From: Pseudomonas libanensis
GTDB lineage: Bacteria; Pseudomonadota; Gammaproteobacteria; Pseudomonadales; Pseudomonadaceae
DNA length: 64,000 nucleotides
Assembly (NCBI RefSeq): GCF_001439685.1
Contig: NZ_JYLH01000022.1
Location: 1-64,000, forward strand
Reading direction: 5' to 3'
The notes under the pieces are model-generated. The model ran no database searches and was not told where the DNA came from. It worked only from the letters and a program-made list of their open reading frames with translations. Each line of letters starts with the position of its first letter. Position 1 is the first letter of the stretch. The position numbers and the translations under genes are program-made. Below, one piece after another: positions 1-10,761 of this stretch.

Positions 1-80
1 TCCCGAACTCAGTAGTGAAACGATGCATCGCCGATGGTAGTGTGGGGTTTCCCCATGTGAGAGTAGGTCATCGTCAAGAT
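1..80 (+). rRNA. rrf: 5S ribosomal RNA, 3' part
   Basis: The first 80 bases match the 3' two thirds of a Pseudomonas 5S rRNA, with the conserved segments CCGAACTCAG near the start, CGCCGATGGTAGTGTGGGG, and the 3' strand of the terminal helix GTCATCGTCAAG. The 5' end lies outside the window. A rho-independent terminator follows at once and no tRNA follows, so this is the end of an rrn operon. The exact 3' end is uncertain by a few bases. Confidence 0.93.
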
Positions 81-89
81 TAAATTCCG

Positions 90-121
90 AAACCCCAATT
101 GCGAAAGCAGTTGGGGTTTTG
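90..121 (+). terminator. rrn operon terminator
   Basis: The inverted repeat AACCCCAATTGC / GCAGTTGGGGTT with a GAAA tetraloop is followed by TTTTGTTTT. It directly follows 5S rRNA and is a typical strong intrinsic terminator. Confidence 0.9.
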
Positions 122-198
122 TTTTGGCGCTCGGAAAAGCTAAAAAATATCGCTTATGCCTTGAGTGCTAACGAACGGGCTTTCTATGCAATGACCCT

Positions 199-232
199 AC
201 GCATGGCTATCATGCGTGCCTCATTGTGAGGC
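199..232 (+). promoter_or_regulatory. Two inverted repeats in the birA leader
   Basis: ACGCATG (199-205) and CATGCGT (211-217) form a perfect 7-bp inverted repeat. GCCTCA (218-223) and TGAGGC (227-232) form a perfect 6-bp repeat right after it. The second repeat contains the GAGGCGA-like ribosome binding site of birA, whose ATG is at 242, so the hairpin could mask translation initiation. Whether these are RNA hairpins or protein operators cannot be told from sequence. Confidence 0.45.
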
Positions 233-241
233 GATACCTGC

Positions 242-1201
242 ATGCTGATGTTGTTGAAACTTCTGAAAGATGGTCGATTCCATTCTGGAGAGGCGCTTGG
301 CGCTGCCCTGGGGATTAGTCGAAGTGCTGTGTGGAAGCAGCTCCAGCATCTTGAGGCCGAGATGAATCTGCCTATTCATAAGGTCCGTGGCCGTGGGTAT
401 CAATTGGCTGCGCCGCTGGTGTTTTTGAATGCAGAGGACATTTCTCTGGAGGCGGCTTCTTCAGCCTGGCCGATTCACATTTACGATTCCGTTGATTCCA
501 CTAATGCCGAGGCTTTGCGTCTTGTGGAGTCGGGCTGCGTGCCACCCTTTGTTGTCTTGGCGGAGCAACAAACGGCTGGAAGGGGAAGGCGTGGCCGAAA
601 ATGGGTCAGTCCATATGCGCAAAATCTTTATTACAGTCTCGTGCTGCGCATTGAAGGCGGTCTGCGGCAGTTGGAGGGGCTAAGCCTTGTAGTGGGTTTA
701 GCTGTCATGCAAACCTTGCACGAGTCGGGCGTTCAGGGCGCGGCCTTGAAGTGGCCAAACGATGTCCTGGTTGGAAATAAGAAAATTTCTGGAATCTTGC
801 TCGAGTTAGTCGGGGATCCTGGAGATATATGTCACGTTGTGCTGGGCATCGGTATCAACGTGAATATGCAGAAGGCAGTTGAGGTCGATCAGCAGTGGAC
901 CTCGATGCAGCTTGAGACCGGAACCCCTATCGACCGCAACCACCTTTCGGCGCGCCTTGGGAGGCAACTGCATGCCTATCTAGACCGACATAAGGCTACT
1001 GGTTTTGCCGGTTTGCAAGAAGAGTGGGAGAAGCATCACCTGTGGCAGGGCAGGAGTGTATGTCTCATTGCTGGCGTAAACCGGATTGAAGGGGTGGTGC
1101 TGGGTGTGGATCGTCAGGGCGCGTTGCGTTTGAATGTCGATGGAGTTGAGAAAATATATAGCGGTGGTGAGCTAAGCCTGAGGTTGCGTGATGATTCTTG
1201 A
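242..1201 (+). CDS. birA: Bifunctional biotin--[acetyl-CoA-carboxylase] ligase / biotin operon repressor BirA
   Basis: This cytoplasmic enzyme makes biotinyl-5'-AMP and transfers biotin to the BCCP subunit of acetyl-CoA carboxylase. The 319-residue protein has an N-terminal winged helix-turn-helix (about residues 1-60, with ISRSAVWKQLQHLE), a central ligase domain with the biotin/AMP loop GRGRRGRKW at 113-121 and KWPND at 170-174, and a small C-terminal beta domain. The HTH suggests it is the repressor-competent class, as in E. coli. The ATG at 242 is preceded by GAGGCGA; a second in-frame ATG at 248 is possible. The 3' end overlaps coaX by 11 nt, so the two are translationally coupled. Confidence 0.96.
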   Translation: MLMLLKLLKDGRFHSGEALGAALGISRSAVWKQLQHLEAEMNLPIHKVRGRGYQLAAPLVFLNAEDISLEAASSAWPIHIYDSVDSTNAEALRLVESGCVPPFVVLAEQQTAGRGRRGRKWVSPYAQNLYYSLVLRIEGGLRQLEGLSLVVGLAVMQTLHESGVQGAALKWPNDVLVGNKKISGILLELVGDPGDICHVVLGIGINVNMQKAVEVDQQWTSMQLETGTPIDRNHLSARLGRQLHAYLDRHKATGFAGLQEEWEKHHLWQGRSVCLIAGVNRIEGVVLGVDRQGALRLNVDGVEKIYSGGELSLRLRDDS

Positions 1202-1940
1202 GCTCGACTGTGGAAACAGCTTCATTAAGTGGCGTGTGCTTGAGTCGAGTGAGGCAAGCGCTAGCGCGGAAGGCATCGCCGGTTCGGATGTGTCATTGAT
1301 TGATAGCCTGGTGGCTCTTCCCGATCTTCTGCTTACGCGTTGCCGATTGGTGAGTGTCCGTGCGCTTGAGGAAACCGCCCAGCTGGTAGCTGCGTTGGTG
1401 GATGCATTTGGCGTTAGCGTTTCATGTGCTGCCCCTGCGCGGGAAATGGCTGGGGTGCGCAACGGATACGAAGATTTCGAGCGTCTTGGGCTTGATCGCT
1501 GGTTGGCGATGCTCGGGGCATTCAAATTGGCGTCAGGTGCATGCCTGGTGCTCGATTTTGGCACCGCGGCGACCGCAGATTTTATCAGTTCAGATGGTGA
1601 GCATCTGGGAGGGTTTATTTGCCCGGGCATGCCCCTCATGCGCAATCAGCTGCGAACCCATACGCGCAAGATACGTTATGGCGACGCGGCGGCTGAGAGG
1701 GCTCTGGAGCGCCTCTCTCCGGGGCGGACCACCGTGGAGGCCGTCGAGCGAGGCTGTACGCTCATGCTTAGAGGGTTTGTGCTGACCCAGCTCGAGTTGG
1801 CGCGAAGCTACTGGGGTGATGATTTCACCGTCTTCCTGACTGGAGGGGATGCTGAGTTGGTCTCGGATGCTGCGCCCCAGGCTCAGCTGGTTCCAGACCT
1901 TGTATTTGTTGGTCTGGCGATGGCATGTCCTTTGTCTTGA
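1191..1940 (+). CDS. coaX: Type III pantothenate kinase CoaX
   Basis: The protein (249 residues) phosphorylates pantothenate, the first step of coenzyme A synthesis. It belongs to the ASKHA-fold type III class, which is not feedback-inhibited by CoA and does not resemble E. coli CoaA. Visible family signatures are the N-terminal phosphate loop MILELDCGNSFIKW, the DFGTAATADFI segment, the ICPGMPLM segment and the FLTGGDAE segment. ATG 1191 is chosen over the GTG at 1188. The start lies inside the end of birA. The small SPOR gene begins 7 nt after the stop, so birA-coaX-SPOR looks like one operon. Confidence 0.95.
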   Translation: MILELDCGNSFIKWRVLESSEASASAEGIAGSDVSLIDSLVALPDLLLTRCRLVSVRALEETAQLVAALVDAFGVSVSCAAPAREMAGVRNGYEDFERLGLDRWLAMLGAFKLASGACLVLDFGTAATADFISSDGEHLGGFICPGMPLMRNQLRTHTRKIRYGDAAAERALERLSPGRTTVEAVERGCTLMLRGFVLTQLELARSYWGDDFTVFLTGGDAELVSDAAPQAQLVPDLVFVGLAMACPLS

Positions 1941-1947
1941 GGTGATT

Positions 1948-2394
1948 ATGCGTTGGCTGTTTTTGCTTTTACTTGTCCTCAATGCGTTCTATTACGTCTG
2001 GCATCAGCAAGAGGCTCCATTGCGTGCCAAGGATGTCACGCCTTTGAGTCTTTATCGTGGGACACAGCAAGACATTCGGCTCTTGAGTGAATCTGCAGAT
2101 GGGGTGGCTCGGCGTGATCGGATAAAGCCGTCTGATGGGCAAAATACCTGTCTATACATCGGTGGTTTCTCTGATCGGCGCCAAGCCCTATCTGTCGAGC
2201 AGCGGCTGACGAGCCTTGATATAAAGGTCAAGATTCAATTGCTGAGCGCGCCTGATGTCTCGGGGTACTGGTTGCGTGTAGCCCCTGAGAGCCGGCGCCT
2301 GGCTGATGATCTGCCGTTTGAAAACCTTGCCAAGGAATTCAATGAGTTAAAACATAAAATAATGCTGTGCGAAGGCATTGCAACTCTCGAATAG
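1948..2394 (+). CDS. SPOR-domain-containing inner-membrane protein
   Basis: This 148-residue protein starts at ATG 1948, seven bases after the coaX stop, with TGAGG overlapping that stop as ribosome binding site. Longer upstream readings run through coaX in another frame and are rejected. The N-terminus MRWLFLLLLVLNAFYYVW is a membrane anchor. The C-terminal half (about residues 65-140, starting with CLYIGGFSDRRQALSVEQRL) resembles a SPOR fold, which binds denuded septal peptidoglycan. Likely topology is a single anchor with a periplasmic domain. A role at the division site is inferred from the domain only. Confidence 0.8.
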   Translation: MRWLFLLLLVLNAFYYVWHQQEAPLRAKDVTPLSLYRGTQQDIRLLSESADGVARRDRIKPSDGQNTCLYIGGFSDRRQALSVEQRLTSLDIKVKIQLLSAPDVSGYWLRVAPESRRLADDLPFENLAKEFNELKHKIMLCEGIATLE

Positions 2395-2406
2395 TTTGCA
2401 TAGAAT
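2378..2406 (+). promoter_or_regulatory. Candidate sigma-70 promoter upstream of the tRNA cluster (distal)
   Basis: TTGCAA (2378-2383), a 17-bp spacer and TAGAAT (2401-2406), followed by the GC-rich stretch GGCGCCCGC. It overlaps the 3' end of the SPOR gene and lies about 120 bp upstream of a second promoter with the same -10. Confidence 0.55.
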
Positions 2407-2414
2407 GGCGCCCG

Positions 2415-2456
2415 CTTCGCAGTGAAGACCTTTAAGGTCTACATGGTGAAGCGAAG
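2415..2456 (+). repeat. Nested inverted repeat between the two tRNA promoters
   Basis: AGACCT / AGGTCT (2426-2431, 2435-2440) are perfect arms around a 3-nt loop and are enclosed by CTTCGC (2415-2420) and GCGAAG (2451-2456). The element sits just downstream of the distal promoter, within the transcribed leader if that promoter is active. Its role is unknown; no T-run follows, so it is not an obvious terminator. Confidence 0.5.
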
Positions 2457-2495
2457 GTCAACGCAGCTAACCTCATATTTTTAATGAGAAAATGC

Positions 2496-2523
2496 TTGAC
2501 AGAAGGTCGGCGTGATGTAGAAT
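2496..2523 (+). promoter_or_regulatory. Sigma-70 promoter of the tRNA-Tyr/Gly/Thr operon
   Basis: TTGACA (2496-2501), a 16-bp spacer and TAGAAT (2518-2523), followed by the GC-rich discriminator GCCGGC. The predicted start is only a few bases before tRNA-Tyr at 2537. A GC-rich discriminator is the usual hallmark of growth-rate and ppGpp control of stable RNA. Confidence 0.82.
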
Positions 2524-2536
2524 GCCGGCTCGCTTA

Positions 2537-2621
<85 letters not shown>

Positions 2622-2644
2622 TTTTAGCGTGAGCTGCAAGCTCC

Positions 2645-2718
<74 letters not shown>

Positions 2719-2744
2719 AGTTTGCAGGTTGTGCACGGTGTTTT

Positions 2745-2820
2745 GCTCTTGTAGCTCAGTTGGTAGAGCACACCCTTGGTAAGGGTGAGGTCAGCGGTTC
2801 AAATCCGCTCAAGAGCTCCA
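2745..2820 (+). tRNA. tRNA-Thr (anticodon GGT)
   Basis: This 76-nt cloverleaf has acceptor arms GCTCTTG and CAAGAGC, the anticodon loop TTGGTAA, the T-loop GGTTCAAATCC and an encoded CCA. In other pseudomonads a tuf gene commonly follows this tRNA; here a terminator follows directly. Confidence 0.97.
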
Positions 2821-2825
2821 TATAA

Positions 2826-2859
2826 CAAGGCAGATATGAAAATATCTGCCTTTGTTTTA
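2826..2859 (+). terminator. Terminator of the tRNA-Tyr/Gly/Thr operon
   Basis: AAGGCAGATAT (2827-2837) pairs with ATATCTGCCTT (2842-2852) around a GAAA loop and is followed by TGTTTT. It separates the three-tRNA operon from tRNA-Trp and secE. Confidence 0.88.
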
Positions 2860-2934
2860 ACAGCTGCCTCGGCTTGTTTCGTGTTGTGTCTGGCTTTGAT
2901 TGTCGGGTGATTTCAAGTCTGTTGGGGTTGGTTG

Positions 2935-2963
2935 TTGTAAAGTCTTTTTCAGGCCTGCATAAT
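2935..2963 (+). promoter_or_regulatory. Candidate promoter of tRNA-Trp-secE-nusG
   Basis: TTGTAA (2935-2940), a 17-bp spacer and CATAAT (2958-2963) followed by GGTCGGCC. It is the only good sigma-70 match in the stretch between the terminator and tRNA-Trp. Confidence 0.65.
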
Positions 2964-2983
2964 GGTCGGCCTGATTTTGTTTT

Positions 2984-3059
2984 AGGTCAGTAGCTCAATT
3001 GGCAGAGCGACGGTCTCCAAAACCGTAGGTTGGGGGTTCGATTCCCTCCTGACCTGCCA
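2984..3059 (+). tRNA. tRNA-Trp (anticodon CCA)
   Basis: This 76-nt cloverleaf has acceptor arms AGGTCAG and CTGACCT, the anticodon loop CTCCAAA, the T-loop GGTTCGATTCC and an encoded CCA. It lies 45 nt upstream of secE and is probably co-transcribed with it. Confidence 0.97.
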
Positions 3060-3104
3060 GATTCACGTGGTGTGTCTGGCTTTCTTTTCACAGGATCTTC
3101 ATAG

Positions 3105-3473
3105 ATGACTCCTAAGGCTGAAGCTCAAAGCTCTCGTTTCGATCTGGTCAAGTGGCTCGCTGTAGTCGCCTTGGTGGTCGTAGGCGTTGTTGGCAATCAG
3201 TACTATTCTGCTTCGCCGATCCTGTACCGTGTGCTCGCTTTGCTCGCCCTTGCTGCTGTAGCTGCCTTTGTAGGCCTGCAGACTGCCAAAGGCAAGTCTT
3301 TCGCAGTCCTGGTAAAGGAAGCTCGCACCGAAATACGTAAAGTCGTTTGGCCGACTCGCCAAGAAACCACGCAGACCACATTGATTGTCGTGGCTGTTGT
3401 ACTGGTTATGGCGTTGCTGTTGTGGGGGCTTGATTCCCTGCTCGGCTGGCTTGTTTCCTTGATTGTTGGCTAA
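3105..3473 (+). CDS. secE: Preprotein translocase subunit SecE
   Basis: SecE is the inner-membrane clamp of the SecYEG channel. The 122-residue protein has three membrane segments (about 14-32, 39-58, 92-118), like E. coli SecE. The conserved amphipathic segment before the last helix is KEARTEIRKVVWPTRQET at 71-88, which contacts SecY. nusG follows after 9 nt, the standard secE-nusG pair. Confidence 0.97.
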   Translation: MTPKAEAQSSRFDLVKWLAVVALVVVGVVGNQYYSASPILYRVLALLALAAVAAFVGLQTAKGKSFAVLVKEARTEIRKVVWPTRQETTQTTLIVVAVVLVMALLLWGLDSLLGWLVSLIVG

Positions 3474-3482
3474 GGGTGTCCC

Positions 3483-4016
3483 GTGGCTAAGCGTTGGTAC
3501 GTTGTGCATGCTTACTCGGGTTACGAGAAGCATGTTATGCGCTCTTTGCTAGAGCGCGTAAAGCTTGCAGGCATGGAAGATGGCTTCGGCGAAATTCTGG
3601 TTCCCACTGAAGAAGTGGTTGAGATGCGCAATGGCCAGAAGCGCAAAAGCGAGCGCAAGTTCTTCCCTGGCTACGTGCTGGTTCAGATGGACATGAATGA
3701 AGGTACTTGGCACTTGGTCAAGGACACTCCTCGTGTCATGGGTTTCATTGGCGGTACTGCTGATAAACCTGCTCCGATCACCGACAAAGAGGCGGAAGCA
3801 ATTCTGCGTCGCGTTGCTGATGGTAGCGACAAGCCTAAGCCGAAGACATTGTTCGAGCCGGGCGAGGTTGTTCGTGTGACTGATGGCCCATTTGCTGATT
3901 TCAATGGCACCGTCGAAGAAGTTAACTACGAAAAGAGCCGGATCCAAGTGGCAGTGCTCATTTTCGGTCGCTCTACTCCGGTAGAGTTAGAGTTCAGTCA
4001 GGTCGAGAAGGTCTAG
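3483..4016 (+). CDS. nusG: Transcription termination/antitermination factor NusG
   Basis: NusG binds the RNA polymerase clamp, suppresses pausing and links polymerase to Rho or to ribosomal protein S10. The 177 residues comprise the NGN domain (about 1-115, beginning AKRWYVVHAYSGYEKHV) and a C-terminal KOW domain (about 125-177, with FEPGEVVRVTDGPFADFNG). The start is GTG at 3483, nine bases after secE, because homologues begin MAKRWYVV. A terminator-like hairpin follows. Confidence 0.97.
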   Translation: MAKRWYVVHAYSGYEKHVMRSLLERVKLAGMEDGFGEILVPTEEVVEMRNGQKRKSERKFFPGYVLVQMDMNEGTWHLVKDTPRVMGFIGGTADKPAPITDKEAEAILRRVADGSDKPKPKTLFEPGEVVRVTDGPFADFNGTVEEVNYEKSRIQVAVLIFGRSTPVELEFSQVEKV

Positions 4017-4031
4017 CTGAGCAAGCATCCC

Positions 4032-4061
4032 AACCCCGCAGCCTTAGGCTGTGGGGTTTTG
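4032..4061 (+). terminator. Terminator after nusG
   Basis: AACCCCGCAGCC and GGCTGTGGGGTT form a stem around a TTA loop, followed by TTGTCGT. It separates secE-nusG from rplK; some read-through to the L11 operon is likely, but no clear new promoter is visible in the 70 bases that follow. Confidence 0.75.
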
Positions 4062-4133
4062 TCGTCACTGGGATAAACGCGCAAGTAACCGGGGAGCCTT
4101 TCGAGGCGTTTGAACCCGTAATTGGAGTGCCTC

Positions 4134-4565
4134 ATGGCCAAGAAGATTACCGCTTACATCAAGCTGCAAGTGAAGGCCGCTCAGGCCAACCCAAGTCCAC
4201 CCGTCGGTCCAGCTCTGGGTCAGCACGGCGTGAACATCATGGAATTCTGCAAGGCCTTCAACGCCCGTACTCAGGGTCTTGAGCCAGGTCTGCCGACTCC
4301 AGTGATCATCACTGTATACAGCGACCGTAGCTTCACTTTCGAAACCAAGTCGACCCCGGCTTCGGTTCTGCTGAAGAAGGCTGCTGGTCTGACTAGCGGT
4401 TCCGCTCGTCCTAACACCGTTAAGGTTGGCACCGTAACTCGTGCTCAGCTGGAAGAAATCGCGAAAACCAAAAACGCGGATCTGACTGCAGCTGATATGG
4501 ATGCAGCCGTGCGTACCATCGCCGGTTCTGCTCGTAGCATGGGCCTTAACGTGGAGGGTGTGTAA
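4134..4565 (+). CDS. rplK: 50S ribosomal protein L11
   Basis: L11 forms the GTPase-associated centre with 23S rRNA and is needed for RelA activation by stalled ribosomes. The 143-residue length is normal. Recognisable parts are the N-terminal KKITAYIKLQVKAAQANPSP proline loop and the C-terminal rRNA-binding domain ending GSARSMGLNVEGV. ATG 4134 is chosen because homologues begin MAKKITAYIK. The stop overlaps the rplA start by one base. Confidence 0.97.
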   Translation: MAKKITAYIKLQVKAAQANPSPPVGPALGQHGVNIMEFCKAFNARTQGLEPGLPTPVIITVYSDRSFTFETKSTPASVLLKKAAGLTSGSARPNTVKVGTVTRAQLEEIAKTKNADLTAADMDAAVRTIAGSARSMGLNVEGV

Positions 4566-5260
4566 TGGCTAAGCTGACCAAGCGCCAAAAGGCTATCGCC
4601 GGCAAGATCGAAGCAGGCAAGTCCTACAACTTTGTAGATGCTGCTGCCCTGCTGACCGAGCTGTCGACTGTCAAGTTCAGCGAGTCTGTTGACGTTGCTG
4701 TAAACCTGGGTGTTGACCCACGTAAATCTGACCAAGTCGTTCGTAGCGCTACTGTGCTGCCACACGGTACTGGCAAGACTGTACGTGTTGCCGTCTTCAC
4801 CCAGGGGCCGGCAGCTGAAGCTGCTCTGGCAGCTGGCGCTGATCGCGTTGGTATGGACGACCTGGCTGCCGAAATGAAAGGCGGCGACCTGAACTACGAC
4901 GTAGTTATTGCCTCCCCGGATGCAATGCGCGTAGTAGGTCAGTTGGGTCAGATCCTCGGCCCACGTGGTCTGATGCCTAACCCTAAAGTCGGCACCGTAA
5001 CCCCAGACGTAGCTACCGCGGTTAAAAACGCCAAGGCTGGTCAGGTTCGTTATCGCACCGACAAAAACGGCATCATTCACACCTCCGTTGGCAAAGTCGG
5101 CTTCGATGCCGTCAAGCTGAAGGAAAACGTTGAAGCCCTGATCGCTGATCTGAAGCGTATCAAGCCGGCTTCCTCGAAAGGTATCTACGTCAAGCGCGTT
5201 ACCCTGAGCACCACTATGGGCCCAGGCTTGGTCATCGACCAAGGCTCGCTGGACGTATAA
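4565..5260 (+). CDS. rplA: 50S ribosomal protein L1
   Basis: L1 builds the mobile stalk near the E site and in E. coli also represses its own rplKA mRNA. The 231 residues are full length and include the L1 signature region GLMPNPKVGTVT. The start ATG shares its A with the rplK stop TAA, a sign of tight translational coupling. An L10-type leader follows. Confidence 0.97.
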   Translation: MAKLTKRQKAIAGKIEAGKSYNFVDAAALLTELSTVKFSESVDVAVNLGVDPRKSDQVVRSATVLPHGTGKTVRVAVFTQGPAAEAALAAGADRVGMDDLAAEMKGGDLNYDVVIASPDAMRVVGQLGQILGPRGLMPNPKVGTVTPDVATAVKNAKAGQVRYRTDKNGIIHTSVGKVGFDAVKLKENVEALIADLKRIKPASSKGIYVKRVTLSTTMGPGLVIDQGSLDV

Positions 5261-5267
5261 GTCACAA

Positions 5268-5456
5268 GTTGGCGCAAGCGATTGCGCCAATTGAAAGATT
5301 GGGGTCCCTGCCTGGCGGGGGCTATCCAAGACCGTAGGCGGCGCAAGTCTTAAACCAACAAGCCTACGCAGATGGTGCTCCCGGTTCCTTACCGAATCAG
5401 ACACCAAAACGACATCCGGCTCCGGCCAGATGAAACGGTAACAAGCAGGAGTTAAA
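5268..5456 (+). promoter_or_regulatory. Ribosomal protein L10 leader
   Basis: The roughly 200-nt gap before rplJ carries conserved elements of the L10 leader family: a GGCGCAA/TTGCGCC hairpin near 5271-5290, the segment GGGGTCCCTGCCTGGCGGGGGC, the GTAGGC/GCCTAC long-range pair (5334-5339, 5361-5366), and GGTGCTCCCGG near 5374. In E. coli the L10-(L7/L12)4 complex binds this structure and blocks rplJ translation. The boundaries are approximate. Confidence 0.8.
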
Positions 5457-5459
5457 CCC

Positions 5460-5960
5460 GTGGCAATTAATCTCGAAGACAAGAAGGCCATCGTCGCTGA
5501 AGTCAACGAGGCTGCCAAAGCTGCTCTGTCCGCTGTCGTGGCTGATGCCCGTGGTGTGACAGTAGGCGCTATGACCGGACTCCGTAAAGAGGCTCGTGAA
5601 GCTGGCGTATACGTACGTGTTGTACGTAACACCCTGCTCAAGCGCGCTGTTGCTGACACTGAATACAGTGTTCTCAACGACGTGTTCACTGGCCCGACTC
5701 TGATTGCGTTCTCCAAGGATCATCCAGGCGCTGCTGCCCGTTTGTTCAAGGAATTCGCCAAGAGTCAGGATAAGTTCGAGATCAAGGCAGCTGCGTTCGA
5801 GGGCAAGTTCCTCGCAGCTAACCAAATCGACGTACTGGCAACACTGCCGACCCGCGACGAAGCCATTTCGCAGCTGATGAGCGTGATTCAAGGCGCTACC
5901 AGCAAGCTGGCTCGTACTCTGGCTGCAGTTCGCGAGCAAAAAGAAGCTGCCGCAGCCTAA
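5460..5960 (+). CDS. rplJ: 50S ribosomal protein L10
   Basis: L10 anchors the L7/L12 dimers to the 50S stalk and represses its own operon through the leader just upstream. It is 166 residues with a GTG start at 5460 preceded by AGGAG. The N-terminus AINLEDKKAIVAEVNEAAK and the Ala-rich C-terminal helix that carries L7/L12 are visible. Confidence 0.97.
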   Translation: MAINLEDKKAIVAEVNEAAKAALSAVVADARGVTVGAMTGLRKEAREAGVYVRVVRNTLLKRAVADTEYSVLNDVFTGPTLIAFSKDHPGAAARLFKEFAKSQDKFEIKAAAFEGKFLAANQIDVLATLPTRDEAISQLMSVIQGATSKLARTLAAVREQKEAAAA

Positions 5961-6038
5961 GGCTGAGCAACCTCTCTCGCGTATTTTTGTTTATTTCGAT
6001 GGCCGCGTAGGCCGTCCCCCAATTCAGGAAATACAGCA

Positions 6039-6404
6039 ATGTCTATCTCCCAAGACGATATCCTCAACGCCGTAGCTGAAATGTCGGTTCTGCAGGTTGT
6101 TGAGCTGATCAAAGCTTTCGAAGAAAAATTCGGCGTTTCCGCTGCCGCTGCTTCCGCTGGCCCAGCTGTTGCTGCTGTTGCTGCTGAAGAGCAAACCGAA
6201 TTCAACGTCATGCTGCTGGAAGCTGGCGAGAAGAAAGTAAACGTGATCAAGGCAGTACGTGAACTGACCGGTCTGGGCTTGAAAGAAGCCAAGGCTGTAG
6301 TTGACGGCGCTCCTGCCCAGGTTCTGGAAGCTGTGTCGAAAGACGCTGCTGACAAAGCCAAGGCTACTCTGGAAGAAGCAGGCGCTAAAGTCGAGCTGAA
6401 GTAA
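6039..6404 (+). CDS. rplL: 50S ribosomal protein L7/L12
   Basis: The multicopy stalk protein recruits and activates translation GTPases. The 121 residues comprise the N-terminal dimerisation helices (1-32), an Ala-rich hinge (about 33-52) and the C-terminal factor-binding domain with NVIKAVRELTGLGLKEAKAVVD. A hairpin with a T-run lies downstream, before rpoB. Confidence 0.97.
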   Translation: MSISQDDILNAVAEMSVLQVVELIKAFEEKFGVSAAAASAGPAVAAVAAEEQTEFNVMLLEAGEKKVNVIKAVRELTGLGLKEAKAVVDGAPAQVLEAVSKDAADKAKATLEEAGAKVELK

Positions 6405-6449
6405 GCATCGACCTTGCGTCTCCAGCCCAAGCGTTAAGCTGAAGGCTGA

Positions 6450-6480
6450 TGGCTGGTGGCTCTTGCCACCGGCCTTTTTC
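6450..6480 (+). terminator. Attenuator between rplL and rpoB
   Basis: GGCTGGTGGC and GCCACCGGCC form a stem around TCTT, followed by TTTTTC. It sits at the position of the E. coli rplL-rpoB attenuator, where partial termination lowers rpoBC expression relative to L7/L12. Partial read-through is inferred because no strong promoter is evident before rpoB. Confidence 0.8.
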
Positions 6481-6623
6481 CGTTCTTGGCTGTCGACTCG
6501 GTCGCCGCCATTAACGCGCTGTAGCCACCCGATGCGGTGGTGCAAACCATGGGGTTTGCAAGATTTTCTGGCTGCTCCCGTCGGGAGGGCCAAACAAGCA
6601 GGTGACCAAGCTGGGGAACGCTG

Positions 6624-10697
<4,074 letters not shown>

Positions 10698-10712
10698 CAC
10701 GTGACGCGAATC

Positions 10713-10747
10713 GAGAGCGGAGCCGTTTGGCCCGCTCTCTGCTCCGC
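10713..10747 (+). promoter_or_regulatory. Overlapping alternative hairpins between rpoB and rpoC
   Basis: GAGAGCGG (10713-10720) can pair with CCGCTCTC (10732-10739), while GCGGAGC (10717-10723) can pair with GCTCCGC (10741-10747). The two pairings share bases 10717-10720, so they exclude each other. The second ends directly before the rpoC ribosome binding site AGGAGGAAAGG. No T-run follows either. A role in rpoC translation or mRNA processing is inference. Confidence 0.45.
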
Positions 10748-10761
10748 CAGGAGGAAAGGCC

